Shown: piece after piece, positions 47,571 through 59,624 of the stretch
Layout of the letters: every line of letters starts with the position of its first letter
Numbering within the stretch: position 1 is the stretch's first letter
From: Folioceros fuciformis
Taxonomy: Eukaryota; Anthocerotophyta; Anthocerotopsida; Anthocerotales
Direction: 5' to 3'
DNA length: 64,000 nt
Assembly (NCBI GenBank): GCA_049999805.1
Contig: JBNGIO010006265.1
Location: 53,161 to 117,160, forward strand
Position numbers and translations under genes: made by a program
The notes under the pieces: generated by a model
Told to the model about the DNA's origin: nothing
Database searches by the model: none
Seen by the model: the letters and a program-made list of their open reading frames with translations, nothing else

Positions 47571-48224
47571 ACTAACTATGTCTGACATCTAGGTGCATTA
47601 TTGGGTATGAAGAAGAAATGGTAAGGAACCTACTGCTATAGGGAGCACACTATAGATGGCATAGGGAATAGGGAGTTTACCTATGGTAAAGAGTATAAAG
47701 TGACGATCTTAGGGAGACAAAACCTCCAAAGAAGGGAGTAGTTTCTCGAGTTGAAGGATAAGTGAGCCTGTCCCTTATTAATGTTGGAAGTGATCCTGTA
47801 AATGATGGCAAGGAGCCACACTAAGAGATCAACATACAAGAAAGTTCGATAGAAGCTCACGGATCTAAAAGAAAATGGATTCTATTAATAGAGAAGTGAC
47901 AGCTTAGCCAGCCAACCGCACTTCCCTTCAAGAGCAGTCCTAACCACACCTCTTAGAGAGGAGGTCATAGGCTTGGTAATAATATTAGCTTAGGGTAGAT
48001 AGTATTTAATAAGGAAATAATTAAATAATTATTTTAACCATTTGCTTAGGAGCAGAAATATGAGGATGGCAGGAATATGTCAGGGTATAGTAGGGTCTGG
48101 CTAGCAAGGTTGCATAATTGAGTAAACGGCCATGAGGGTTGCATCCTAGCTAGGGCAAAAATGCGGCCCAATCCCATCCCCATTCTTCCATTCCTCTCCA
48201 CTCCTTCATTCTTCTCCATTTTCC

Positions 48225-48353
48225 TCGTCTCATTTCCCCACTTTCTTTCCTCCCCTTCCTTTATAATCTTTCATTTCCCCACTTTCTTTCCTCCTCCTCT
48301 TTAATAATCTTTCATTTCCCCACTTTCTTTCCTTCTCCTCCTTAATAATCTTT
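48225..48353. repeat. pyrimidine-rich tandem repeat of about 43 bp, three copies
   Basis: Three units of the form catttccccactttctttcc followed by a tcctcc-type run and ttaataatcttt. Strong strand asymmetry; not coding. Confidence 0.9.
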
Positions 48354-49334
48354 CAGTCTCGTTTTCTCCTTGGAAGATTAAACATGCTTCAATAACTAAA
48401 AACAACAATACTTAGCAAGTGCTCAGAATCAGGAAACTTAGAATCAGAAAACTTAGACTTGTGATGTTTAGCGGCATAGCACGACCCTTTAGTTTGATGT
48501 TATACTTAGGAATGCCGGATTCACAAAGACTTATCACAATAACAAGAATGGATTTCTATTCAATTCTCTAATGGTACCTTTCTCTGTGCATTGTGTTTCC
48601 ATCGCTCTCCTAAAGACTATAGTTGATATGGGTTATAGGTTAGCTATTAATGCAGGTCTAGTAGCATCATCGATTCCATTCCAAGTAGGATGGTAATATC
48701 CATAGGTTGAAAGTAATCATAGTGTAGCCAACATTTTACAAAAGCAATAGTTTACTTACCCATAAAGAAAGCAAGTACTAAATACGTATAATATAAAATT
48801 ATTTTTGATTTAACCTCAAATGTAAACATCATAACTATCAAACCCCAAAAAGCAAAGGCTTAACAAAGACTATAAATAATATAATTATCAGTATATAATA
48901 AATAAATAAATAAATAAATAAATATTATTATATGATGAAATTATGATGGGCCAGATTAACCGCTTGAAAGAAACGCGTGGTGGTACAATACAAAGGATGT
49001 ACAAAGGATGCGCATGTGTACCTGGATGCACAAGCCAGACAACGTGAGAATACCCCTGGACACAAATATGTAAAATTGACATTGATTGCTCTATGGAAAG
49101 GTAGGCTCAGCACGGCTGCCGAGATGCTCAAACCGTTGATCCGAAGAAAGGTGGAAATTCACAACAAAACATTGACGAAGGTATGTCATTGAGTCTGGAG
49201 GACAAGATTGCCATTATTGTGAGTATTTAATGTTACAAGTAGACGAACAATATACAAGACCCCAAAAAGAATGATTGCCTCCTGAGCTCTTCCAGATAGG
49301 ACAGTATCGTCAAGAGAGCAGCACGTAGTGGCTG

Positions 49335-52300
49335 CTACCTCGAATCATGCTGCTTTGCAGCATCAAAGTCATCTCTACCACCCCCCAAGCGATACATGGT
49401 GGATGCCATGTCCGATTCCCGGCGCCTCACATCACCCTTCCTCTGCCGGTTCAACTCCAGGGTTGCCTCAGCTGACTGTTTTCGCCTTCTTTGCCGCCGT
49501 CGTTCCACCTGCCGCTCCTGCTCTTCCCACTTGTCGCACGCTGTGCCCATTGCAGAGGCAGTGCTCGTCTCAGCATCATCGTCTGTCTCGAAACCCTGTT
49601 CTCTCTGCTGCGGTGCCAGCGCATCTATTTGCCAGTCTTGTTGACCTACCACCGTCAGCCCATCTGCTACTAGACAAGGTGATTCACGTGCAACCACGTC
49701 AACACTCTCAGCAATCAGATAGCGTCGCCTGACTGCAGGTTCTTCTCGCTCACCGTCACTGCTCTCTACTATGCATACTTCCTCCACGTCATTAATCTCG
49801 AGTGGATCCAGAGCATAGCCGACACCATCCCACTCTTTGCTCAATCGTTTGTCCCTAACGGAGGGTTTCACTGCTCGGGAGGGATTGCGTGTCATCGCCG
49901 TCTCCTTAGCCTGGGACCCCTCTGCCCTCTCGAACCGTACAGATCCAACCTTTCTAGCATTTCCTGCCAAAATCTGCTCACACGCGAAGTCAGTGCTGCA
50001 AACACAAGGTAATAGCATCAACTCCCGATTCGCACACAACAATCTGTCGTTCACCTCAAATTTACCTCAAGTTTGTACCACTGAAATTTTTCTTTCCGTT
50101 CATCTTGGTGGTCCTGCTCTCCTTCCCTCCTGTCGGAACTATCCTCGATACCAGCCTTCTCAAAAACCACTGGGATACTTTCCCCTGTTCTGGGGATATA
50201 CCCAAAAGCTTCACAGACAAAGCCAGACACCGTTTCATAGTGATATGGGCCCTGGTTAAGCACGGCCCACAGACGATTGTGAGCAATTGCCACCACAACA
50301 AAGTGGCAGCATAAGCAAAATTATGTCTGATAGGCCTTTGCATATTGATCGCTAAGAATTGGTCACCTCTTACCTCTGGGACCTTGATTTCTAAGGCATC
50401 TTTTAGATCCTCAATTGAGGTGTTTGCATCAACATCAAATATTCCATCAGCCCTCTGGATCACGTAACCAGTTTTCTTCCGGATCTCCTCCTGGAAAATA
50501 CCATTAGGTCTATCCAAGCCATGCAACTTTTCAGTCATGCAAACCTTAACCTCAAGTAAAGACGATACTCCAGCGTACCTTTGAATCGTTCTCATCAAAT
50601 ATCTCACCCACAATTTCTTCTACCACATCCTCCAAGGTTACCACCTGAAGTGGAATCAATCAGCGTACGATGCCAATACTCAGAACGACATATCAATGGT
50701 ACAACGGGGGAGCGTAGTGGGAGATGAGGATTCAGAGTTTCAGTTACACACCCCAACAGCGCCACCGTATTCGTTTAGTACGATAGCCATGTGAACTTTG
50801 CGAATACGAAACTCACGCAACAAGTTCCAAACAGACATAGAATCTGAAAAAAAAATCGACAACATACTTTGATGTTCTGTTCTCCCATTAAGCTTGAACT
50901 CAATATCGAGGGACGAAAACAAGCAAATGACAACCATTCTTCCGTATTTACCTGGCACGAAATACGCTGGCCTGTGGGCAATGCGCCCAACCGACAACCT
51001 TTGCAGGAGTTCAACCTGTATGACACCATGAGTCTTTGCAACTTAGAACAAGGGAGATGGGTAAAGCTATCGAATGCCAAAGGCATGCATTTAGACGTCT
51101 AGAGGCATACCTGTTCAACATAATCTAGCATGTCCATCGCATAAGCTATACCCACTACATTGTCAACACGCCGCTCAAAAACCGGAACCCTGTGAACTTT
51201 CATGAGACTTCAGTCAAAGCCTGAACATGTAATAATTTCATTATCGTAACTCTTTCACATGTTTGTCTCGTCTAGATGTGACGACTCGATAGGCTGTGGA
51301 GTTGCCCAAATACTCTAAGTTCACTTCAATTACTTCCAAGAAAGCTTTGGAAAACACATGCTGCTTAGATGTCCACAGAGGCTAACCTCGAATACTGGTG
51401 CGTGACCCACAACTGGCGGAAGTCCATTAAAGTAGCTTCGGAATCAATCGCTACCACATCTACCAATGGAGTCATTACTTCTCGAACGTAAGTGTCTTTG
51501 ATCTCCAGCACATTCTCAATCATGTCCTGCCCAACACATAGCATCAAACAATTAAAAAGGCTGTGCAGACAAGACGGGAAAGGATGGTAACTTAATGACC
51601 AGGACCTCTGTCTTTCATCGTTCTGCTCATCTAACTCCATTTGTCTAAACCCTGACAGATGTCTGCAAGAGTACGACAGTTGAGAAGAGTAAGACAACTG
51701 AGAATTTTGCAATACTCCATACTCGGCACTACCTGCTCTTCCTCTTCGATCGCTCCACTGAGTTCTGCTCCCCGCAACATGAGCTTCAATTCCTCTTCGC
51801 TCACAAACGGCTCTCTGCAAAGCATAGTGAGGTGTACATCTGTAAATCTAGGATTCATTGTGCACAATAAATGGAACCTGCGTGCTCCCTGCTGAGCACA
51901 AAAATAGTTTAGAATGGTGCAAGCACCGGTGACATACCCACTATGCTTTAGACCAAGAAACTTGAGAAGGTTCGTGGACAAAGCTGTGACAACACGCCCC
52001 ACTGGATAGAGGATGAGAGACAACCAGGCCACTGGTCGAACCTACAGCAGATTAAAAGAATTAGAAGCAATAGGCATAGCAAAGTGCAAACAAATACAGA
52101 GTCTATTAAGCTTTGCTGTGCCTCAGAAACACATGACTAAAAGGGACACCCGGGACAGACATACCACAACCCGGGCCACTTCCGTTGCATTATGTACGGC
52201 AATGCTCTTGGGAGCAATTTCTGTGACAAGCAAGATGACAACCTGGCCATGAAGTACCCACGCTATCAGATGGCAGAACTCAAGGAACCAAAGATCAATA

Positions 52301-53601
52301 CAACCACGTATCTAAAACCTTGGCGAAGAAGTGCAATAGCAGAGACTGGGCGTGCATGATTGGAAAACCCCCGGACCCACCGTCATTACTCCTGTTGCTG
52401 CACTGATGCCAGCCTCGCCAAATAAGGCAGTGGCTGCATCTGTTACCAGAGCCGTTGCAGCAATGTTTGCCACACTGCAAGAAACAGTGTGCCTAATAAT
52501 GAGAATGTGATCTTTGCTTTGTACTAAAACCAAAGGGGGACTTGGTGCACCGGATTAGAGCCTGTGAGGTCGTCATGGGACATTTTAGCGAGCACCTTAG
52601 ACTTTTGGATTATGAACAGGTCTACAAAGTTAGATGGTGTACGTTGTGCCAATGAGGATGGTTGTAAGAAACCGTGTGACATCATTCCGCAACAACTGAA
52701 AAACTCCACCCTCCTGTTCCCTTTCTGCCAGCTCACGCACCTGCCAGAGCACATGATCAACCAGCAGAACTGGACTCCTCACCGAGGCGGTTGAAAACTT
52801 TTGAACAACCGCGTTCCACACAAGTAGACATTCTAAAGTAGCTCATTCAAATTCAATCATTCACAGTAGGGGTACATGGAGGTGCACCTTCCAAGGCCAT
52901 AACGTGGTTATAGATGTCTCTGCCATGGAGAAGAAAGCAGATAATCCGAGAAGCACGGAGAGGAGCAACCCTTGATCCCTGAAGACCGCAAAAACCTGGA
53001 GAGTCTTGGGCCAGAACCGACCCCAGAAATCCATGGCGCGTCCGACTTGCGGGATCAGGACAGAACCACTGTCTGCCGCCCATGCCTGCCCTGCTCCAGA
53101 AACCCATAAGACGCAAGACGCTGCACCCCAAATCAGAAAAGCCGCTCTAATGCAATTCCCAATGAGCCTCCATTTCGGGTCTGCATGGTGGTGAATCTGT
53201 TGACTCTCTGTTTCCTTCCTACCAGGCTCCGGGGTGCTATCACCGCGCTGCCAGTTTGTGCTGTTAGCAGTTTGACAGGAATAAGAACAATTCCTACTGT
53301 GACGGACCAGCCTACGTAATTTCTTCTGCAACCTGGGGAGCTCATGACACGCAAACCTCCATCCCTGCCGTGAACCTAAACCCTGCACATGCAAGCTCCC
53401 TACGCTAGAGTCCTCAGCTCTCCTGCCGCTGCACCCCGCTGAACGACCTGTTGAATTATCACTGGAGTAGCTTATTGCAAGAACAGGACGCTTTCGCCCT
53501 GTGGGCAAAGGAGGCAAACTCGACCTCCACGCCGGGACGCCCACAGAAGAAAAGCGCGCAGTGTATGGAACAGCGGCCTGCATCAGTTGCACCATACTCA
53601 T
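49335..53601 (-). CDS. plastid DUF21/CBS-domain transporter-like protein (CNNM/CorC family)
   Basis: Membrane protein with DUF21, a CBS pair and a CorC_HlyC domain, like Arabidopsis At1g55930/At3g13070; the family is implicated in Mg2+ or other cation transport. Fourteen exons: 53601-52888, 52740-52643, 52474-52381, 52242-52165, 52041-51938, 51814-51733, 51526-51387, 51189-51111, 51015-50952, 50843-50752, 50644-50579, 50490-50374, 50251-50066, 49973-49335; 2553 nt, 850 residues. Seen: a transit-like N-terminus of about 150 residues; DUF21 helices with LSAFFSMAETSITTLWPWK and FLTTILIGTT; ELKLMLRGAELSGAIEEEEQ; CBS1 with VREVMTPLVDVVAID; CBS2 with IRKVHMAIVLNEYGGAVG and TLEDVVEEIVGEIFDEN; and CorC_HlyC with YETVSGFVCEAFGYIPRTGE. 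The last exon is long, charged and poorly conserved, with IAESVD recognisable and an Arg/Gln-rich tail that may be lineage-specific. Confidence 0.92.
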
Positions 53602-54514
53602 GCTGGTTCAGGAGGACTAAGGCCCTTGCCGGCGCTGGCTTTTTCATCAGCTCACCGTCCTCTGCAAACAACAGGCGCCCACTATTCAGGGAGGGAAAAT
53701 GCCGGATTGCAGATACTGGCAGCTCATGCCAGACCCACTTCACAGGGACCCAGACGTGGCATACCAACCCTCAGGCCAGAAACCAGCTACTCCGTACCAG
53801 AAGGACGCCCAACTTCTGCATCATACGAGTCTAGAATTGCTGCACCCTCGCCATTTTAACGCCGCTCCTTGCACCAGGCCTGCGCACCGTCTGAATGCAG
53901 CGCAAAAATCCAGCAACACGCAAGTGGGCACCGCTATGGGACCAGTACATCAGCTCCACAGGCTCCTGCAATTTGTGATATACGGATATCGTGCGCGCCT
54001 GCCGGGATGGATCGGGAGAACCAAGACAGATAGATGGTCATCAATCTCTCATCGTCAGGAAACCGTATATTTGTCGAAAGGCGTGGCTCGAATTGAGTTC
54101 AGGATTTTCAATTACTTGATAAAGTGCGGTAAAAGGAAGGACACGCTTTGCCTAGGTTTCGTCCGGGCACCCGCGCGCTTGTACGATCCGGTTGCTTCCA
54201 GAAAGGTTCTCGGATATTCCAATGGATGCAAAAGGATTGGAAGTCCAATGTGGGTTCCGAGCCTTACGATATAGATACAGATACGTACGCGCCTGGGAGC
54301 TTTGCTGGAGCTCCCTGTTGAGGTACGGGAATAATAACAAGTAAGTATGCTAGCCTTAAACTTAGAGACTTGGAAGAGATGGAATAATAAAACCAAGGGC
54401 ATACAACCTATGCGTTTATCAACTGTCCACTAACTTTGTTGCAGGACGTAACAAGATTATCTAGATTCGGAGGCCGATCTAGAATCAAAGTTGTCATATG
54501 TAACAAACCTATCT

Positions 54515-54990
54515 AGCATAGGAGTGTCAGGGACGTGATAGGCCTTTCTAGCATCGGATTTGTCAAGGATGTAACAGGCCTATCTAGCATCGGAGTTATC
54601 AAGGATGTAACAGGCCTATCTAGCATCGGAGTTGTCAGGGATGTAACAGGCCTATCTAGCATTGAAGTTGTCAGGGATATAACAGGCCTATCTAGCATTG
54701 AAGTTGTCAGGGATGTAACAGGCCTATCTAGCATTGAAGTTGTCAGGGATGTAATAGTCCTATCTATCATCGGAGTTGTATTTAGCATCACAGTTGTCAG
54801 GGATGTAATAGGCCTATCTACCATTGGAGTTGTCAGGGNNNNNNNNNNGGAGTTGTCAGGGATGTAATAGGCCTATCTACCATTGGAGTTGTCAGGGATG
54901 TAACAGTCTCTCTATCATCGGAGTTGTCAGGGATGAAATAGGCCTATCTACCATTGGAGTTGTTATTGATGTAACAAGTGTAAAAGGCCT
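54515..54990. repeat. 36-bp satellite-like tandem array with internal 10-N gap
   Basis: About twelve units of the form ggcctatctagcatcggagt followed by tgtcagggatgtaaca, with a/g and t/c variants and one disrupted unit near 54775. Because 36 is divisible by three, the array gives repetitive open frames in several frames; these are artefacts. Ten N at 54839-54848 fall inside it. Confidence 0.93.
54839..54848. other. short gap (10 N) in the 36-bp array
   Basis: Ten N, probably an unresolved copy-number junction in the repeat. Confidence 0.99.
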
Positions 54991-56515
54991 ATCTAGATTC
55001 GAAGGCCCATCTACAAACACAGTCTAGAAAACTTTTTACATAGTAAGAGATGTTCAAGTGTAACAAGCTCATCTAGATTCGAAGGCCTATCTACAATGAG
55101 AGTCCATAGAGATCTTTACATAGTGGTGAAGTACAAGAAAATAGAGAACTCCTTACATAGTAGTGAATGTACGAGGGCCTAGGGTACCTACCACCAAAGT
55201 CTGCTTCTACTATGCTCACTCCTACCACCAAAGTCAAAGAAGTCTATTTCTACCATTACCATAAAAGTTTTGTACACCACAATATACAATACGGTATACA
55301 AACCATTTCTCAGAAGGCCAAACCCAAGGCCTTTTGTAAAACAATGTACATCTTTTACAAAAAGAAAGTGGCTATACTATCCTTTATTGAAAGAAAATAA
55401 TTCTACAAGGAACCCTATGTTGTACAAAGGAAAGTATTCATGGACCTTGGCCATTCCACAACCCTCTATCACCCACCTAAGAAGATTGAGAATAGTAAGA
55501 TGTTTGCACACAATGTCTCTGACTAAATTTGCAATAGGTACTCAATCTCCTTAGTTTAAAAATAGGCCAATATGAAAGAAAACACCATAAGTCTCTTCTA
55601 GTAAAAAATAGGTTAATCTGAAGTGTGATTAGAAGGGGGAGGAGGTGGCCTTTGAGGTATTATTCATTACTATAGAGCAGCCCCAACCTATGGTGGTGCA
55701 ACTTGATCCAACTCTTTAATCCATAGAGTGGTTAAGGTGGTTTCATGCATAAAAAACAAATAAAGAATCTCAATTAGCACTTTATCTTTCATAGGACTAC
55801 TTGCTTCACACCAAGTAGTAAGGTTAAGGTTTTGGGTGCATTTTCCCAAATTTGTAGGTTAAAGGAGTTTTTCCTTGCTACAGCAAATGAGCTACAATTC
55901 ATGAAGCCATAACCATAGCAATCCATAATATTAGGGCAACCATTTCGAAGAAACTACACGATGTTTGAGCGACGATAAGTTGAAGGCAAGTTACACTCTC
56001 ATAAACATTGTTCTTACTTAAGACATGAGGTAAGAAGCTAGGCTATGCAAAGAGAACTTTTGGGTTAGGAGACGAGTACTTGTGGCCTAACATCTTTAGA
56101 CCCGCAATATCTTTGAGTATGTTGGAGAGTAGGTGCCTTGGTGTGGGTGGGCCAAGAGGGCACATTCAAATAGGTTGTTGGTAAAGGTTCATTTTGGGAG
56201 GCAACATCAAGGACCTTCTTCCATTTGCGTTTGCCATTGGATCCAAAGACACCAAGATGGATTGAGGAAAATCCCATACCATCAACAACAACCTCGATGG
56301 TGAGGGCTCTCCATCCTTGTTACCTATTGGTGTACCAACCTAGACATGGACTAAGACTTAACTAAGGAAACGGGCACTAATGAATGCTGAACCTATGGTA
56401 GTATTCTTGCATATGTCATTGCCCATTGCCACAATAAGGTGATCCTTTTGTGTGTAGCAACAAAAGCTGCCTAGCTGGCCCAAGCAATTGATGCTTGCAT
56501 TGTGACTTACCTTTG

Positions 56516-56659
56516 TTTGCAAGTCTAACCTTAGCCTCAGTTTGCAAGCCTAACCTTAGCCTCTGTTTGCAAGCCTAACCTTAGCCTCTGTTTGCAAGCC
56601 TAACCTTAGCCTCTGTTTGCAAGCCTAACCGTAGCCTCTTTTTTGCAAGCCTAACCTTA
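56516..56659. repeat. 25-bp tandem repeat, six copies
   Basis: Units read tttgcaagcctaaccttagc followed by ctctg, starting at 56516, 56541, 56566, 56591 and 56616. The last, partial copy follows a short T insertion. Confidence 0.95.
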
Positions 56660-57262
56660 ACGGATGGAGTGATAGATGATATGATTTGTAAGTCCATTCA
56701 AAAAGTGATTGACAAAATGTTCGTTCATGCAAGCAATTAAAAACTTGCGACAGGGTCCCCAACCAGCTCTTCATGTGGTCGATGCGGAACGTGGATGCCG
56801 TGGGCTACGTTCAGTTTGCTACGTAACATTACCCAACTGATAAATAGCTGTACTTATCAGAACAAGTGCAGCGATTGGATGTGACATCAGCAGAAAATTT
56901 GATCTCAAACAAACAGAGCAATCTGGTGTGAAATAAGCACATTAGGTCTCGAAAATACACGCTTCGTACTAATGGTCCACGTGGCATATCAGCATGGGTC
57001 TGGACCATTTTTCAGTGAATGAAATTTGACGGTTTAGTAATTTCCGAGTATTACCGGTATCCACGCAGTAACAGATATTGGAGCTCCCGTTAAGAGGTGC
57101 ACGAATAATATACCAACCAATATAATGTACAAAAGAATTTGAGCCCCGTTAACGTTAAGGGGCTGATCCATGGCACTGTTCCGAATGTTCGCTTGGAAAA
57201 GCCCAAAACTATAAAGAACTATTGCGAAGTTGGCAAAAACACGTTGCTGTCCTACTTAGCGC

Positions 57263-59492
57263 TTACTCTACCCAGGTTAGCGATCCTACGAGCATGAGGC
57301 TGTTTGGAAGAGGTCCCGGGCACGGTGCAATGTACGAAATCTTCCGTCTGCGTTGTTAGAAGTGGGGGAACTCAGTACCAATTCAAAAGAAGGTATGGCA
57401 TGGCCACAAGTGAACAGGAAGAGACACTCACTTTGGCAGATCGACGTCTGTAACGTGAAGGAATCCTGCCACATTGCTGCAACCAGCAGTGGGTGTCAGA
57501 CCCGATCGGTGGAGAACTTGATCCAAGGAAGAGACTTATAGATGTATACAGTTACCTTGTAAGAAGATGCTCGGGATCCTTGGCGTATGACACAGCTAGA
57601 ATTGCATGGATCAGATCCCGATTAATGCTGACAGGGACGACTCGGGTTGGATCAGCTGTAGGCTCGGCACCAATGGGGAGGGCAGACCGAGGGGCTTGAG
57701 GGCCACCACCGATTCTGAAGATTTGAAGCTCACTGAAGTTTGAGACAGAAAGATGGGGAGACAGCTCGGCGTTTATCCCATAAAAATATTCCTGCAAAGT
57801 TTAAACACAGGGGTAAAGAACGACGGATATCAGCAAAGTAGAGTTCCCAGTGCAAAAGAGCAGGAGTACCTTGGTCTTGAGCATACGAGTTTGCTGGCGA
57901 TATTTAGTGTTCCTTGCAACTACACCACCTGACTTATGCAACTTAACGACATCTACACCTTGCTTTCCCTTCAAGACCTGCTGCAACATGTTGTACAGTT
58001 TTTCCTGCATACACACGCACACGTCCATGCTTGTCCAAAGGGCAATAGGGGGAAGGAACCTGAGAAGAGGATGCATCACCATGCCAAGCACGTCCCCGCC
58101 GTAATGAGTTCAATTCAATACCTGCCCCAAAACTAAGATGACGCTAGCATTGAATGCTTCAATCGCCTGCAGGAGTAACTGCAATAGGATGATGAACGTG
58201 AGTACACACTGCACCAGACCGTGTCCTACACACGGGAAACGCATGAGAACAATTCAGAACATACTACAGCACCTCATAGCCCACACCATCCACCCAGCCC
58301 ATTGTATTAATAACCATTCCTGCTGCCCGAGCATCTGGATTAGCTGATGTCTGGGCTTCCAATGTCCGAGCTAGCTCCTTCACCAACACGCCATAAAGAC
58401 CTTGGTTCACACTGCATGTATGTTTTACCCTGCATTGGTTAAGCTGGTTCCTTTGCCACACACTGGCCCCTCCAGCACACAAGCATGACAAACTCCAGCA
58501 TATATTAACCTAAGCGTTCAGCTGAGCTGCACCTGGGTGATGCATGGCCGTAGTAATGAACCAGGGGTACATCAAGAGGCACTCCTTCCACGGGATCGAT
58601 CGGGACTTCAATCGGAGTGGCTGCAATAGTCCCTGGAATAGTGATGGCCCCTTGTCCAATGTCTATGTCTACAAAAATGGGCTTCCAACCCTGCCTAGCA
58701 GCCCAGCCAAGCAACATCTTGGCTAAGCTGGTCTTCCCGGAATCGGATGGCCCAACCACCATCACTCTGGGACCCTGATGCAGCCGACACCTCATCAGAA
58801 ATGCGTTGATCCCTAGCCCATCCCTTCGACGACCCGATCATCACATCCAGCACAGAAACAACAAAAGCACCAGGAAACCTACATAAGAGTCGGGATTCAC
58901 GTCTGCCCGCGGCTGATTCGGAGCAGCTGCCGGTAGCGGTGCCTGAGCCATCTCCCTGGCGTACTGCCGCCTCCGCTCCAACACGGCGTGACAGTTGACA
59001 TAACTCACCATTGGTGTCTGTAGAACAGAAGGCCTGTGCTGCATAAGCGAAAATCACACACCGTGCACGAGGTGCGTGGAAATTCCTAATCCACAACTTT
59101 CTCTACCTCGTCTGCAGTGTAGGCGACTTCCGCCTCCCCCTCCATCTCCACCACCGCGCCACTCCAAGTGAAAACCTGAACCATTCGCGGCACATCTTCC
59201 ATCACACACCAAACCTGCGCTTCGCACATCACTGCCTGGTGAAGGCAGCGCAGAGAGATCCACGTACCGCGAATTTGTGAGCCGGCGGGAAGGTCACCCA
59301 ATTGGACGGCGGCATCTCCGTACCAAAGATCTCCGCAGCCCCTGACAGGAGCTGCATCCGGAGCGGTGCATCCCAGCCAACTTCCACTCGCAGCTCGCTC
59401 TCCTTCGTCAACTTGAAGCTGCGAGTCGGGACGACAGGTGCCCCCGCGGCCGAAGCCGGCGCACCCGAAGATGTCCCGGAGGCAGCAGCCAT
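57263..59492 (-). CDS. CLP1: CLP1 polynucleotide 5'-kinase, mRNA 3'-end processing factor
   Basis: Nuclear subunit of the pre-mRNA cleavage and polyadenylation machinery (CLPS3 in Arabidopsis) and, in other lineages, of tRNA splicing. Ten exons: 59492-59268, 59175-59107, 59017-58883, 58774-58533, 58411-58273, 58178-58122, 58004-57870, 57791-57556, 57476-57432, 57347-57263; 1368 nt, 455 residues. Seen: N-terminal beta domain (ELRVEVGWDAPLRMQLLSGA, AEIFGTEMP), Walker A GPSDSGKT at residues 151-158, FVDIDIGQGAITIPGTIAA, VHYYGHASP, AAGMVINTMGWVDGVGYE, and a C-terminal domain ending in a GSLTWVE strand. The length is normal for plant CLP1. The exon 5 acceptor is ambiguous between two in-frame AGs seven codons apart; the inner one gives the better family match. 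It shares a 132-bp divergent interval with COMMD10. Confidence 0.95.
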
Positions 59493-59624
59493 GGCTGAGA
59501 GGGAGCCTGACTAGTGCCTTCTCCTTGGTGAAACCGACCCGCTAGTCCGAGCGGGGTGAACACAACGATCGAGTTCCACTGCGTAGGGTTACATTTCTTG
59601 AGTCTGGTGGAATCGGCGTCCACA
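59493..59624. promoter_or_regulatory. compact bidirectional promoter of CLP1 and COMMD10
   Basis: Only 132 bp separate the two divergent start codons, so both transcripts must start within or overlap this interval. I saw no convincing TATA box in either direction. Confidence 0.6.

Larger units (their letters stand above)
47285..48360. repeat. dispersed repeat B, copy 2 (inverted)
   Basis: Reverse-complement relative of 45000-46050. It begins ttattagagtgggt and contains ccatagggtcg, atagtatttaat, atatgtcag, tagctagggcaa and tcccatccccattc in the order expected for inversion. A 30-bp triplication (47481-47570) and a 43-bp pyrimidine-rich triplication (about 48225-48353) lie within it. Confidence 0.65.
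41582..49334. other. repeat-rich intergenic region without recognisable genes
   Basis: About 7.7 kb holding several tandem repeats and two copies each of two dispersed repeat families (entered separately). Open frames are short or are by-products of repeats. Other simple sequence: an (ag)n run at 44342-44362, a purine-rich block at about 45620-45760 and a taaa/aaat run at 48898-48927. No rRNA or tRNA was recognised. Confidence 0.6.
53602..57262. other. intergenic with tandem repeats, no gene recognised
   Basis: Starts with the promoter side of the DUF21/CBS gene. It contains a 36-bp array (54515-54990), with related isolated units up to about 55090, and a 25-bp array (56516-56659). Open frames are short or repeat-derived. 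The final part is the 3' flank of CLP1. Confidence 0.6.

Noticed and set aside
54515-54990. Regular repeats that might suggest a CRISPR array
   Set aside because: Units are head to tail without unique spacers, and the surrounding DNA is eukaryotic.
53602-57262. Search for degraded viral or retroelement genes in the repeat-rich intervals
   Set aside because: No reverse transcriptase, integrase or gag-like motif could be recognised in the open frames of this region.
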